The notes beneath the pieces were generated by a model. It did no database searches. It saw only the letters and a list, made by a program, of their open reading frames with translations, and had not been told where the DNA came from. A stretch of 64,000 nt of DNA from Echiichthys vipera (Eukaryota; Chordata; Actinopteri; Perciformes; Trachinidae): NCBI GenBank assembly GCA_963691815.1, contig OY829661.1, positions 27,345,398-27,409,397 on the forward strand, given 5' to 3'. The translations under genes and the position numbers were made by a program. Below, in pieces: positions 11,101-24,296 of the stretch. Each line of letters starts with the position of its first letter. The stretch's first letter is position 1.

Positions 11101-14100
11101 AAAGAATGAATGCTCTAGATATCACACTTTTCTTTTGAGATTGTTTTATACATGATCATCTTAAAAACAACCATTGCCGGTTTTTAAGGGGTTAAGCTAA
11201 AAAAAAGCCTCTTGGATCAGCTGGAAAGTGCATCGATTTAACTACCAAGCAGGAATAAAGGAGTTAAAATGAGCTCAGCCTCAAACATCTACAGCAGGAA
11301 AATGCAACAAACACATTAATGCAGCAGGAAGATTCATCCACAAACATAAGATATGATAGGAAACACTTTTACTACACAGTTAATACTTAAATTCTGCTGA
11401 TAAGTTAAGGATCTCCATACTTCTTCCACCACTAGAACATGCAAAAATGTACGTGCCAAATATGCACACCGCTCCTCAGCAGTTTTATATAATTGATAGA
11501 TTCAGTGTAAGTGGGTGAAAGTGCCTCTTTCATCATAAAACGGTGTCATGGTCGGGGTCAAGTCTATTCTGATCCAACCCATCGAGGCAATCAATTGAAA
11601 TTCATGAATTTCCCATTTTCCCATTATACTTCCAGTGAGGACTATTCCACGTGAGCTTGCTCAGTTGAGCGTTTAGCAATTTGGACGGTTGAAATGTACA
11701 GTAATTGACTTTCCTCCTCCTCTGATCTGCAGCTGAGGCATTATTGTTAAACCAACGCTCGGGGAATTCTCTCGACGCAGCGGGGACAGCAGATGTGCTT
11801 CACAGAACCCCACTGTGGCCTCCAAGTGTTTGATTAGCTATATATCACGGGCTCACTTGAATTGTTCGAAGTCAGGAAGGATTAGCGGGGGCATTTATAT
11901 ATGTGTGTGTTGCAGGAACACAGCACTAGACAGAAACTATGCTGCAGTGTGTGTGGACATCTCCCTCTGCATGACCTGGGTATGCTGTCAGGGGCCTCGG
12001 GGCAAAGATGTCTGAATCACACCTCTCTCAGGGATAGACAGAAAGATATGTTTCACTGGTCTGTGGTGTTAAGAACGGTCTAACAGTAAATGTGCTGCTA
12101 GATTAATTGAGGCTAAAAAGTAAGCCACGTTAGCTGGTTATTAAGGTGAGTGTTGGCGTCTATCTTGATTCGGACGAGCAGTTAGAGCTAAACCAAAATG
12201 AAAATCTATCTTTGTTTGTGTCTTACGTGTTCTCCTAGTTAGTATGAGGTCGGTGTACTACCTCCAGCAGATGACAGTTAGCACGCCGCCATTTCGGAGA
12301 AGCAAACAACAGCTGCAGCTAAATGTATTTTAGCCATTTAAAACAAACCATATCAGTAAAAGTGAACGCTGTATTTAGAACATTTTCAGGGCATCATCTT
12401 TCCTTTGGCACAACATTAACTCAACGTATTACGACTAGAGTTGTGCCGATACTAGAATTTTAAAGTTGATACGGATTCCCAGGAAAATACCATCGACTGT
12501 ATGATGATAAATTTCGGCAGAGATTTTAGTTACAGTAAGATTTAGCTAGCGAAGCAGATTAGTGTTGATATGAGTGATATGTATTCAGTTTGAGATGTGT
12601 AAACAGTTTAGACATTTCCATTTTTTTATTCTGTAGTTTCCATTCAAGGCTAACATCTGCACAATAGACTGTACCAAAATGGACGCAGCGTCTCTGTCGA
12701 GGTCCGTTCTCTAAACTTGATCCAATCGTCCTCGTCTACGGGAGTCTCCATCTTGTCAGACTTTGACTCCGTCTCATTTCCTCTAACCAAAAAAGGGCAT
12801 GTATGTGACGTTGGGGGGGGAGGGGCGTACGTCCATCTGGCTGACGTTTACCTCCGAGGAGAAGTGAGGGCCAGAGGCTAGCTGTCACTCAAGAGGCCAC
12901 GCCCCTAATTATTCATAAACTTTAACCTCCAATAAAATAAAAACTAGCCTGGTCCAAAAAAGTCACTCGGAGAACTGACATTTTTGGCACTTCCTTATTG
13001 GATCAACCAGGAAGTCGCTGTGGTGGGGGCTTGGAAAATACTCCCTACAGTTTTCGATACCACAGGAAGAAAACAAAGATTATAACAATACAGACAACAT
13101 TAAAAACAACACTTTTAAAAAGTTGTCTGACGTAGTGAAAATAAGAAATGAAAACGCATCACTGTAGGGTGGATATACACACATACAACATATGACAAAT
13201 GTTTGTTTTCTTGTGATTTGTGTGGACATTAACTGATTCCATGAAGGAGGTGAAACCTTGGATTCAGTCGGTGAATCATCCGTTGTTTGTCAGGTTTCTC
13301 CACAGTGTAAACAGGGATCTGCTCCATGCTAATGTACTCAGCTGCAGTCCTGTTTATCTTCTGTGTTTCTGCTGACTCGGCTCCATATTTTCTCTGCTGA
13401 TTAAACAGAGTTGGTAAAGCAGCTGCCACTGTTTCTGTCTCGTTTGACTTTTCACACACGTTATTGTGTCATCCTGTGAAATTAATGATGTTGTTAGCTG
13501 CTTAGCTCCAGCGCTAACGTTACTGTTTATAATGATCTGTTTACATCCTTAGCCTTTCCCTGACCATTAGCCTTGATGCTAAATACTTCCAAACACTTTT
13601 GCTTTGTTCATTTTCTACTCAAACCGGCAGCGAAGCTCCTCCAGCAGCAGCAGCAGGCGTGTTCAGTCAGCTCAGTGTTGTAACGTGATGAACCAGCGTT
13701 CACGTGCTCAGAGATGCGAACTGTAGCTGTCTGTCTTGTTCTTTCTGCCTAATCCGATACTAATTTTTAGTTTGGAGTATTTTCTGAGCATCCATTTTTT
13801 TTTGACAACCCTAATTCCTACACATAAGTATAACTGTGCCGTTCACTCTTATTACACCGCAGTTCAGCTGTTTGGATCAGACTTCACCTGATTTATGGAA
13901 CAAACAAATACAAACAAAACAAAGTGAGTGATTGTGACAGTGACGATGAAATGTGGTTCACTGTGGAGAGCTGGAGTATACAGGAGAAGAAGAAGTCGTC
14001 ACTTAAGTAGTTCGTCACATCCCTCGACCGAGTCACGGCATTAATTTATGACTCCGCAATTGTGCCGTGTAGTCTGAACCCGCCATAAGACATTTTGCCG

Positions 14101-14288
14101 TCTCTTGGATCAGTGAAAGTCAGTGGCGGTGACACGGACAATGACGACGTTCACGGACTGTTCGTATGTTGAAAGATGAGCGTGTCACATGTGCGGACTC
14201 CTCTCACTGGACAGGTGTTCATCTCTGACCTCATTTCTCCTCATTTATTCTGCTTCTGGCTCTACTCTTGCAGCTAACCTCCTCATCG
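11101..14288. other. Gene-poor stretch with one dispersed repeat
   Basis: No gene recognised. Bases 12930-13035 (AAACTAGCCTGGTCCAAAA, TTTTTGGCACTTCC, GTCGCTGTGGTGGGGGCTTG) recur at 39060-39315 in the last intron of rph3a and mark an unclassified fish repeat. Short frames at 11815-12083 and 13229-13459 have no recognisable similarity. Confidence 0.5.
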
Positions 14289-14298
14289 TAAAGTCAGA

Positions 14299-14337
<39 letters not shown>

Positions 14338-14510
14338 TATTAGCCTGAGGTTCGCATTCTGTTTAGTGGCTTCAGCGCTGCCTCTGGTGTATAAACACAC
14401 GCAAAGAGACACATAATCTGTGATTTCCACTCACCATATGGGTGTTTGCTTTCGTATTGAACTTGTCATGCAGAGCTCTCCTGTCAACCGCACACACACA
14501 CACACACACG
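14299..14510. repeat. CA microsatellites
   Basis: (CA)n tracts at 14300-14333 and 14489-14510 with unrelated sequence between. Confidence 0.85.
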
Positions 14511-14822
14511 TGCAGATGGCCACAAGCTGCTAACGATATCTGCTGTTACATTTATAGGTCTTTTTATAATCATATGGGTGAACAGAAGTCCACACAGATC
14601 CAAAGAGCCACGTTATCGGCTCTGTGAGGCCGGTACAGCGGTGCTTTGAGCTAAATACTAGAGTCGACTCATGCTCATAGTGACAATGCTAACGTTAACA
14701 TGCTGATGTTAAGCAGGGTACTGTTAAGTGGCTCTTTCCCTTCCAAATTGAGTTGGGTTTAAACTTTGTAGGCCAATGCGATGTAGGCAATGTTAGATTT
14801 ACAGACCCGCAAATTCAAAGAG

Positions 14823-15188
14823 TCGACTTTTAGTCTTTTTGTTGTCATTTTTCGTCTCTTTGTGCTCATAGACGGTTTTCTACGTGGTCATTTAGTTTCC
14901 CTTTGTGGTCATTTTACTTCAATTTTTAGTTGTTTTGTTTGTCTCTGTAATTGTTTTGCATCTATTTTTAGTCAATTGGCATCTTTTTGTGATGGTTTTG
15001 CATCTATTTTTAGTCATTTTGCATCTTTTTGTGATGGTTTTGCATCTATTTTTAGTCATTTTGCATCTTTTTGTGGTGGTTTTGCATCTATTGTTAGTCA
15101 ATTGGCATCTTTTTGTGGTGGTTTTGCATCTATTTTTAGTCATTTAGCATCTTTTTGTGGTGGTTTTGCATCTATTTCTAGTCATTTT
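14823..15188 (-). repeat. 42-bp minisatellite, locus 3 (minus orientation)
   Basis: Regular units from about 14958. The left 130 bp is a diverged form with GTCTTTTTGTTGTCATTTT and TCTCTTTGTG words, linking this family to the older 21-bp repeat at 26400. Some units read GTCAATTGGCATC instead of GTCATTTTGCATC. Confidence 0.9.
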
Positions 15189-17089
15189 GGTCTACATTTC
15201 TATGTTGTAACCGCCGAAGGACCTCGAACTGTATTAGTCTGTGTCTTATAGAGAGGGATGTAGTTGTTGACAAAGTAAAAGTGGAGGGCTGACCAACCGG
15301 TAAGCATGGCTAAAGAAATGCACCCGAACACTGTGTCCCTCCTGCTTTCATCCCTCGACCTACTTGTGTACGATGTGAAAGCGATCAAGTCTTTGAATCT
15401 CATGTGTTTTGTCGTCCTTCCTCCTCGTCCTCCTCCTCCTCCTCCTCCTCCACCACACTATACAATAATTTCTAGAAAACTCTGACGTCAAAGCTTTCAG
15501 CCACACATGTTGGGATTGAAGACCAGATTACTCTTAACTACGCTTAGCTTTACCCAGTAGGAGTCATCATGCATGCATTTCTGTGTGTCTGTGTGTGTTT
15601 GTGTGTGTGTGTGTGTGTGTACACAAGAGTTAACCATCCCCAGTCATCAGACAGGGGATAAAGTAGATGGTGATGCCTCTTTGCAGAACTAAGCTCCATA
15701 AGCTGCTTCCTCACTAGTCAAACCTCACTGGAGGAGCAGTACAGGAGGGATGGATGATGGATTGTTGCATGGGTGGATGGATGGATGATGGATGATGGAT
15801 GAGCGGATGGATGGATGGATGATGGCAGACAGTGTGAGGAAACGAGCGTGCTGAAAATGTTCCAGCCAAATTCCGATGGGAGTCATCTTTTGGACTCCTT
15901 GGGGAATGTTCTGTGCACCGTAATTAACTCTTGGTAGTGGATGAGGCAGCCTGAGATGACTAACCTTTAGTTTTAAGGTCTGACGACTCATCCTGTGCCC
16001 TAATCCAACATTTGTGCTGTCCAGCCTGTTCTCTTTGCACTGTTACAGGATAACTAGGATTTTTCCTGTTGTTTTTGCAACAATTTTGTTCCTGAAACAA
16101 CATGTATATATATATCAATCTTTATTCTGGCGCATAGATGCTACTTTTTAATAGTTATTCCTGCAAAGCTGCATGCTCTAATGACAGTTTTACGCTGACG
16201 ATACAAACACGAATAACAACAACAGCTGTATTGTTTGATTTCAGCCTCACGGCAGCTGATCTGTGCAGCCTTTACCTCCACTTTTTAGCCTGATTATGTG
16301 CAGGAAATGGTTCGATCCAGGCAGCAAAGCCACCGTTACGTGACCGGTTAAAAGGTGACAGCTAGGGTTAGAAAAAAAGGTAGTATGTTATTGTACGTCC
16401 CCTGCTTTAAATACGTGGAATACACACAAATAATTCATGACAGTGAAGCAAGACCCCATTAAAATTAAACCCTTTTCTGCACCGAATATTTCCAATATTC
16501 TGTATGTGCTCCATTTGAATTTTACCTCCAAATAAAGATGTTTTTTATATGTATGAATGATCACCTGCCTTGTCTTCACAGATCACAGTAATTACTTTAT
16601 TAGTACTGATAGAAATTGTGACCAAAAGCATTAAAATAAAACCCAAATTATAATAAACCAGAGTTTCCTTTTCACCTGACATGACACAAAAAGCCTTATT
16701 CGTGATTACCTCTTCAATTATAACTGGATTAAGTATTTAGTGGAGCGTATGCATTTATTAAGCATGCACATTTGTTTGTGCTCCTAAAACATAAATATGA
16801 AATGAATATTTTAAAAAACACAGTCTGATGTAGCGAGGGCTCTCGGCGGTACAGGACACAGGAGGATGACGCAATCTGTCAGTTTTCCTCCCTGCAGCGC
16901 TCACACTCTCTCACGCAGTGTGTGTGTTTGCTTGTGTGCTGACATGAATAAGTGTGCGTGTTCATGCGCGTGTGTGTGTGTGTTTGTGCCTGCAGCTCTT
17001 AGTCAGCCCACATAGAGTCCATGGAGCTAAAATGCCTTGGTTTCCTTTTACTTCACGTCAATTTGCAAAGCTTTGTTTGGGCCACTGAC
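15189..17089. other. Noncoding; GT and GGAT microsatellites
   Basis: No gene recognised. A (TCC)n tract at about 15417-15452, (GT)n near 15582-15620 and GGAT/GATG repeats at 15747-15825 are present. Confidence 0.5.
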
Positions 17090-17345
17090 TGTGTGTGACA
17101 GGTCCTCTCCCTGCACACACAGTCTGCCTGCGCGTGTGTGTTTGTGTGTGTAAGTCAGGGGGACTGTGTGTGTGTGTTTGTGTGTATGTGTGTACACGCG
17201 CACTTTTTTGCATGTCAATTTGTGCTAATGTTAATGCCAGGTTGGTGAAGGTCTTAATTACAGAAGACCTAGTTTACAGCACTCGCCTGGAGCTGAGGCA
17301 GAGAGACAGACAGACAGACAAACAGAGGGAGAGACACATACACAC

Positions 17346-17394
<49 letters not shown>

Positions 17395-17660
17395 GTGAAA
17401 CAGAGACAGACAGAAGGACACACGGCGGGGAGACAGACACACACAGACAGACAGATAGTGAAACCGTGGGAGAGACAGACGGACAGACACACACACAGAG
17501 ACAGTGAAACAGTGGGAGAGACAGACACACACACACACACAGAGAGACAGTGAAACAGTGGGAGAGACAGACACACACACACACACACACACACAGAGAG
17601 ACAGTGAAACAGGGGGAGAGACAGACAGTGAAATAAACAGACAGACAGCATCTTGCTCTT
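17090..17660 (+). repeat. CA and GACA compound repeat array
   Basis: Alternating (CA)n, (GACA)n and a recurrent word GACAGTGAAAC-GTGGGAGAGACAGA spaced about 60 bp apart at roughly 17390-17640. Frames through it (long Thr/His or Val/Cys runs) are repeat artefacts. Confidence 0.85.
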
Positions 17661-18412
17661 CAGTTTCTCCTCCTGTGACCTCAGACAGAGAAAGTGTGTC
17701 TGCAGCTCTGTGAGGCGAATCTTCTGCTCGGAGGAGCTTTGAGCTAAATGCTAACGTCACGTCTCACAATGAAAATGCTAATACGTTGAAGTTAAGCATT
17801 CACCGAGTTAAATTCAGCATGTTAACATTTGGAGACACCCGGAAGCTGCTTGACGTCCTCCCACATCCACATTCTGCATGTATGTCCCCGTTCTGTGTAT
17901 AGTTTTATCATCCTGATGGTCAATACTGTCATTTAATTATGTTCCTCTGTTCTGTAAACAGCATCTGCTGCATGTCCATCCGTCCTTCTTCCTGTTCGGT
18001 TTCTTTTAGAGCCCAACAGTTGTGGGATTTTTGAGTCTGATACCGACTTTAGAGGGAAATATTCACAGGTTATCGATATGACGATCGATATAAGTTGTTG
18101 TTTACACTGTTGTTCTGACAACAGACGTCTGATCACACACTCTGCGGTGTTGTGTGGGCGCACCTATGCACCAACTGTTCAAATGGTTTGTTTGTAAGTG
18201 CAGAGGATATATTTGTTTACGAGTGGGAGTCAGAAAGTTACATAATGAGAGTGAAGTTTTATCTGTTGCATGTTTGACTCATCTATCAGTGGTCTAATAG
18301 TCCAACCAGGATAATTTATGTCTCATTTACACTGCACGGTTCAGTTCTTCTTGACTCAATTCACTTTTTGGTACCAGGTACCCCCTCAGTGAAGGTGGGA
18401 TTCTCAGCTAGG

Positions 18413-18416
<4 letters not shown>
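17661..18416. other. Noncoding, nothing recognised
   Basis: No gene or element could be supported between the GACA array and the AT microsatellite. Confidence 0.4.

Positions 18417-18480
<64 letters not shown>
18417..18480. repeat. AT dinucleotide microsatellite
   Basis: About 30 uninterrupted AT units followed by ACACACAC. Self-complementary, so it can extrude a cruciform. Confidence 0.95.
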
Positions 18481-18485
<5 letters not shown>

Positions 18486-18574
18486 TAGAAATGGATGGAT
18501 TACTGAACGGGTCTACCGGGCACAGGTCCAGGGGCCCATAAGGTCAGGGGTCCTGACTAAAATGTTGCTGAAAA

Positions 18575-19120
18575 AAACACAATGATCACAAAGAGATGCA
18601 AAATGACGGCAAAGATACTTAAAATTACCAGTAAAAGAAACAAAACGACAATATATAAACATGAAATGACTAGAAATAGATGCAAAACCACCACAAAAAG
18701 ATGCAAAATTACTCAAAAAAGATGCAAAACCATTACAAAAAGATGCAAAATGACTCAAAATAGATGCAAAAGAATCGCAAAAACCTACAAAACAACTAAA
18801 AATGGAGGCAAAATGAGCACAAAGAGATGCTAAATGACGGCAAAGACACTTAAAATTACCACTAAGAGAAACAAAACGACAATATAGAAACATGAAATGA
18901 GTAGAAATAGATGCAAAACCACCACAAAAAGATGCAAAATTACTCAAAAAAGATGCAAAACCACCACAAGAAGATGCAAAATGACTCAAAATAGATGCAA
19001 AACGATCACAAAAACCTCCAAAACAACTAAAAATGGAGGTAAAATGAGCATAAAAAGATGCAAACTGACTCAAAATAGATGCAAAACAACCACAAAAACC
19101 TACAAACCACTAAAAATGGA
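18575..19120 (+). repeat. 42-bp minisatellite, locus 4, with mixed unit types
   Basis: Standard 21-bp halves are interspersed with other 21-bp-like halves (GAAACAAAACGACAATATA, ACCTACAAAACAACTAAAAA). The whole composite of about 250 bp appears twice (from about 18590 and from about 18825), showing a higher-order duplication. Confidence 0.9.
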
Positions 19121-20240
19121 CTCTTGAATTTGGGTGTCTTGTTCCTACGTATATAGAGTGGAAGTTGAAGATCTCTGCTCTCGAAGAAAAGTCAACAAAA
19201 GTGATTTGATTTCATTCTTAAAGGGAACGAATGTCTGCAGGAAATTTCACTTGAATCCGCTCAATGGTTGTTGAGATATTTCAGTCTGGACCAAAGCGCT
19301 GCGCCGTCTGACAGACTGAAGCATCCCCAGAGCCTCGCTGTCACCGGGGCTAAAAATAAAAACCTTTGACTGAGATCCACATCTTCCAAGAGCACGTGCA
19401 AATGTTGAACATCAAATTCTTTATCTTGGATTTTTTATTCCTTCCCTGCATTGATTTATTTTAAGGCTCTAATGATTTGAATCCCCCTCTAATGTGCATG
19501 AAAACAACCATGAGTGGGTGTGTGAAAATGGCTTCTCTCTTCATCGTGGAGTGGTTAACACCCGGGTTCACCTTTCCCTGTAATCTCAAATGGAGACACA
19601 CACACACACACACACACACACCCCTGCTCCCCGGAGGTCGTTCCGCCCCTCAGTCAACTGGAGCTATAAAACAGGTGTAAATCAAACCAGGCTTCATGTG
19701 ATGACATGTGTCCTTGGTGTGGCCTTCCCCAGAGATGCTCGCAGGAACAACCACATCATCCAGCTCGTCATGGACGTCGTTAGGACAGTCGTTGAGTACT
19801 TTGACCGTCATATGTAGGCCTGAAGTGAACACTGGATATAAAACTGTAATGATGAACTATAATAAGCATATTACAGTGAAATGAGAGGAAAATCCACAGA
19901 ATCTATGTTTATGTTTAAGTACAATTTTGAGGTGCTTGAGTATTTTCATGCCATCCAGATTTTTGCTTCTTTTTGCTTAAACTAAATGAACAGATTCTGC
20001 ATAATGTCCATCTGGTTTCCGTCTGTCGGCCATCGTGCAATCTCAGAACCCGTCGGCTGTTGTCGGAAGCGGATTTAGCTTTTCATTTAGCTTTTTGTCG
20101 TTATTTCTAAAGCAGGAGTTCCCAAACTTTTGACTGAAAGGAGAAATGCAAGGGCACCGTTGCTGCATCCATTTGAAGAAAACAATAAAAATCTACATCT
20201 GGGAACAAAAAGGATCCAATGCAGGTTTTGTTTGGCTGGT
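19121..20240. other. Noncoding with a short CA tract
   Basis: No gene recognised. A (CA)n tract lies at 19596-19620. Confidence 0.45.
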
Positions 20241-20590
20241 ATTCATTCATTCATCTTCAACCTCTTGTCCCTGTCGGGGTCGCGGGGGGCTGGAGCCGAT
20301 CCCAGCTGACATTGGGCGTGAGGCGGGGTCCACCCTGGACAGGACGCCAGTCTATCACAGGACACATAGAGACGAACAGAGACAGACAACCATTCACACC
20401 TACGGGTGATTTAGAGTCACCAATGAACCGAACACCTGCACGTCTTTGGACTGTGGGAGGAAACCGGAGAACCCGGAGAAAACCCACGCAGACACGGGGA
20501 GAACATGCAAACTCCACACAGAAGGGCCCCAGCTGGGATTCGAACCTGTAACCTTCTTGCTGTGAGGCGACAGTGCTAACCACTAGTACT
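20241..20590 (-). mobile_element. tRNA-derived V-SINE copy
   Basis: Read on the minus strand it has a tRNA-like head ending TAGCACTGTCGCCTCACAGC with a B-box-like GGTTCGAATCCC, the conserved core GTCTGCGTGGGTTTTCTCCG and CCAAAGACGTGCAGG, and a tail of ATGAATGAAT repeats. This is the fish V-SINE (DANA-like) organisation. Confidence 0.85.
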
Positions 20591-20865
20591 TTGCATTTAC
20601 TTGGATTTTTTTTTTTGATTCTTTAAAGCTATCGAGTACCGACACTTAAGCACTGGTCACAAAACAGGGTTGTTGTCTAGGGGGTATCTGAGCATCGGTC
20701 CTAGCCTAAAATGGTGTAAACGAGAGGAAAAAACACTTTGCGTGAACAGCGATAGTAGCTTAAGGTGTTAATCAGTGTTAGCCATGTCGGGTTGCTGACT
20801 CTACTGGATTTTTCCGTTAATAGTTTAGTACTTATTTGGCGTCGGAATTACACTTTAACTGTGTT

Positions 20866-21208
20866 GGTGGTTAGCACTGTCGCCTCACAGCAAGAGGTTT
20901 CCTGGTTTGAATCCCAGCTGGGTCCCTTCTGTGTGGAGTTAGCATGTTGTCCCCGTGTCTGCGTGGGTTTTCTCCGGGTTCTCCGGTTTCCTCCCACAGT
21001 CCAAAGACGTGCAGGTGTTCGGTTCATTGATGACTCTAAATCACCCGTAGGTGTGAATGGTTGTCTGTCTCTGTTCGTCTCTATGTGTCCTGTGATAGAC
21101 TGGCGTCCTGTCCAGGGTGGACCCCGCCTCACGCCCGATGCCAGGGATCGGCTCCATCCCCCACGCGACCCCGACAGGGACAAGAGGCTGAAGATGTATG
21201 AATGAATG
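20866..21208 (+). mobile_element. tRNA-derived V-SINE copy, inverted relative to 20241-20590
   Basis: Head at 20868 (TTAGCACTGTCGCCTCACAG), core, and GAATGAATG tail. It faces the previous copy head to head across about 280 bp. Confidence 0.85.
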
Positions 21209-21817
21209 TTGTCTTATTTCAATTCAGGTTTTTTTGTATGGACCCCTGAAACAACGGTGCATGTCTTCATGTGCTGAAACCGCGTGATGCTCAAACGGTT
21301 GCGTATAAAGTCCTTTGAATTTTAAGTACAGTACTTGAGTAAGTGGTACTTACCACTAAGTACTTTTCCACACATGAGTGCCGCACATGAGGCAGACGGA
21401 TTGGTCGTGGGGTGAAAACAGGGCCGATATCGATGTGCTGTCATGTGTAAGGCCGTTTGTGTCCTCTGACATTGAGAGTGTCAAGTCGTGCTGCAGAGCT
21501 CATTGATCTACTGAGAGGCAGCGGCGACCCCGGTCAATAGTCAAGTCTTTGTGTGTGTGCGCACGTGCCTGTGTGTGTGTGCACATGACGGTGAGAGAGA
21601 GAGAAACAAAGGACCTTGACTCTCTTATAGCTAAATTATAGGTTAATTGATGTGTTATAGTGGAGACATTTCATATTTGTGTGATATTTGATACATAATT
21701 TTGAGTACAACCGCTAAATGTTGACTGTTTACTTGAGTATTTCCAGTTTATGCTACTTTATATTTCTACTCCAGGACGTCTCAGAGGAAATATCTATTTA
21801 AATAAGTACGGAAATAT
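21209..21817. other. Noncoding, nothing recognised
   Basis: Single-copy-looking sequence before the 27-bp array. Confidence 0.4.
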
Positions 21818-23237
21818 TCTATCAAAGCAAAAGTAGTAAAACAAAACTATCACAACACTTAAATACAAAGAACCATGTATCTAACTGTACTACATGTCAC
21901 CTTTAGTCGTCTGAACTTAACCGTCGTCTAAACTTAACCGTCTCCTTTTGTCGTCTAAACTTAACCGTCTCCTTTAGTCGTCTGAACTTAACCGTCCTCT
22001 AGACTTAACCGTCACCTTTTGTCTTCTAAACTTAACCGTCGGCTTTTGCCATTTAAACTTAACCGTCTGCTTTTGCCATTTAAACTTAACCGTCTCCTTT
22101 TGATGTCTAAACTTAACCGTCGTCTAGACTTAACCGTCTCCTTTTGTCGTCTGAACTTAACCGTCTCCTTTTGTCGTCTGAACTTAACCGTCTCCTTTTG
22201 TCGTCTGAACTTAACTGTCGCCTTTTGTCGTCTAAACTTAACCGTCTCCTTTAGTGGTCTAAACTTAACCGTCTCCTTTAGTCGTCTAAACTTAACCGTC
22301 ACCTTTAGTCGTCTAAACTTAACTGTCTCCTTTAGTCGTCTAAACTTAACCGTCTCCTTTAGTCGTCTAAACTTAACTGTCTCCTTTAGTCGTCTAAACT
22401 AAACCGTCTCCTTTAGTCGTCTAAACTTAACCGTCTCCTTTAGTCGTCTAAACTTAACGGTCTCCTTTAGTCGTCTAAACTAAACCGTCACCTTTAGTCG
22501 TCTAAACTTAACCGTCTCCTTTAGTCGTCTATCAAAGCAAAAGTAGTAAAACAAAACTATCACAACACTTAAATACAAAGAACCATGTATCTAACTGTAC
22601 TACATGTCACCTTTAGTCGTCTGAACTTAACCGTCGTCTAAACTTAACCGTCTCCTTTTGTCGTCTAAACTTAACCGTCTCCTTTAGTCGTCTGAACTTA
22701 ACCGTCCTCTAGACTTAACCGTCACCTTTTGTCTTCTAAACTTAACCGTCGGCTTTTGCCATTTAAACTTAACCGTCTGCTTTTGCCATTTAAACTTAAC
22801 CGTCTCCTTTTGATGTCTAAACTTAACCGTCGTCTAGACTTAACCGTCTCCTTTTGTCGTCTGAACTTAACCGTCTCCTTTTGTCGTCTGAACTTAACCG
22901 TCTCCTTTTGTCGTCTGAACTTAACTGTCGCCTTTTGTCGTCTAAACTTAACCGTCTCCTTTAGTGGTCTAAACTTAACCGTCTCCTTTAGTCGTCTAAA
23001 CTTAACCGTCACCTTTAGTCGTCTAAACTTAACTGTCTCCTTTAGTCGTCTAAACTTAACCGTCTCCTTTAGTCGTCTAAACTTAACTGTCTCCTTTAGT
23101 CGTCTAAACTAAACCGTCTCCTTTAGTCGTCTAAACTTAACCGTCTCCTTTAGTCGTCTAAACTTAACGGTCTCCTTTAGTCGTCTAAACTAAACCGTCA
23201 CCTTTAGTCGTCTAAACTTAACCGTCTCCTTTAGTCG
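21818..23237. repeat. Two tandem, apparently identical 710-bp blocks
   Basis: 21818-22527 and 22528-23237 read the same wherever compared, including rare unit variants (GTGGTCT, TTTGCCATTTAA, CTCTAGACTT). Each block is about 80 bp of non-repeat sequence (from CTATCAAAGCAAAAGTAG) plus about 630 bp of the 27-bp array. Confidence 0.9.
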
Positions 23238-23967
23238 TCTAAACTAAACCGTCACCTTTAGTCGTCTAAACTTAACGGTCTCCTTTAGTCGTCTAAACTT
23301 AACCGTCTCCTTTAGTCGTCTTAACTTAACCATCACCCTTTGTCGTCTAAACTTAACCGTCTCCTTTAGTCGTCTAAACTAAACCGTCACCTTTAGTCGT
23401 CTAAACTTAACCGTCTCCTTTAGTCGTCTAAACTTAACCGTCTCCTTTAGTCGTCTGAACTTAACCGTCTCCTTTAGTCGTTTTAACTTAACCGTCTCCT
23501 TTAGTCGTCTTAACTTAACCATCACCCTTTGTCGTCTAAACTTAACCGTCACCTTTAGTCGTCTAAACTTAACCGTCACCTTTAGTGTCTAAACTTAACC
23601 GTCACCTTTAGTCGTCTAAACTTAACCGTCTCCTTTTGTCGTCTAAACTTAACCGTCTCCTTTAGTCGTCTAAACTTAACGGTCTCCTTTAGTCGTCTTA
23701 ACTTAACCATCACCCTTTGTCGTCTAAACTTAACCGTCTCCTTTAGTCGTCTAAACTTAACCGTCACCTTTAGTCGTCTAAACTTAACCGTCTCCTTTTG
23801 TCGTCTAAACTTAACCGTCACCTTTAGTCGTCTAAACTTAACCGTCTCCTTTTGTCGTCTACACTTAACCGTCACCTTTAGTCGTCTGAACTTAACCGTC
23901 TCCTTTAGTCGTCTTAACTTAACCGTCTCCTTTAGTCGTCTAAACTTAACCGTCACCTTTAGTCGTT
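21899..23967 (+). repeat. 27-bp minisatellite array
   Basis: About 70 units of 27 bp with core CTAAACTTAACCGTC and a CTCCTTTAGT or CACCTTTAGT linker. Because 27 is a multiple of three, open frames run through it on both strands; they are not genes. The same core, inverted and with a 26-bp period, is found in pla2g3 introns (49193-50040, 50770-51105). Confidence 0.95.
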
Positions 23968-24064
23968 TTGTTCCACTTTAATGAGTTAGTTTTTTTTATT
24001 CCACCAATTTGTCTTTTTCACCAGATCCAGGCTATAACTGCGGTGAAATGATGCATTATGACAC

Positions 24065-24078
24065 TGTGTGTGTGTCTG

Positions 24079-24114
<36 letters not shown>

Positions 24115-24116
24115 TG

Positions 24117-24154
<38 letters not shown>

Positions 24155-24255
24155 ATCTGTCGAGTAGTGACTCACAGGCTAAAAGTGTCTGCCATTTCAG
24201 AACACCTCCTTTCATACTGACCCCACCTTTCTTTCTCAGCCTGAACCCTTCAAGC

Positions 24256-24295
<40 letters not shown>
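24065..24295. repeat. GT and CA microsatellites
   Basis: Two (GT)n tracts at 24063-24150 and a (CA)n tract at 24259-24294, in opposite orientation, so complementary. Confidence 0.9.

Positions 24296-24296
<1 letters not shown>

Noticed and set aside
22012..23956. Leu/Thr/Val/Ser and Lys/Arg/Phe repeat frames over the 27-bp array
   Set aside because: Repeat artefacts with no start context, splice sites or non-repeat coding sequence.
21899..23967. CRISPR-like appearance of regularly spaced repeats
   Set aside because: There are no unique spacers; units are directly tandem, and the genome is a vertebrate's.
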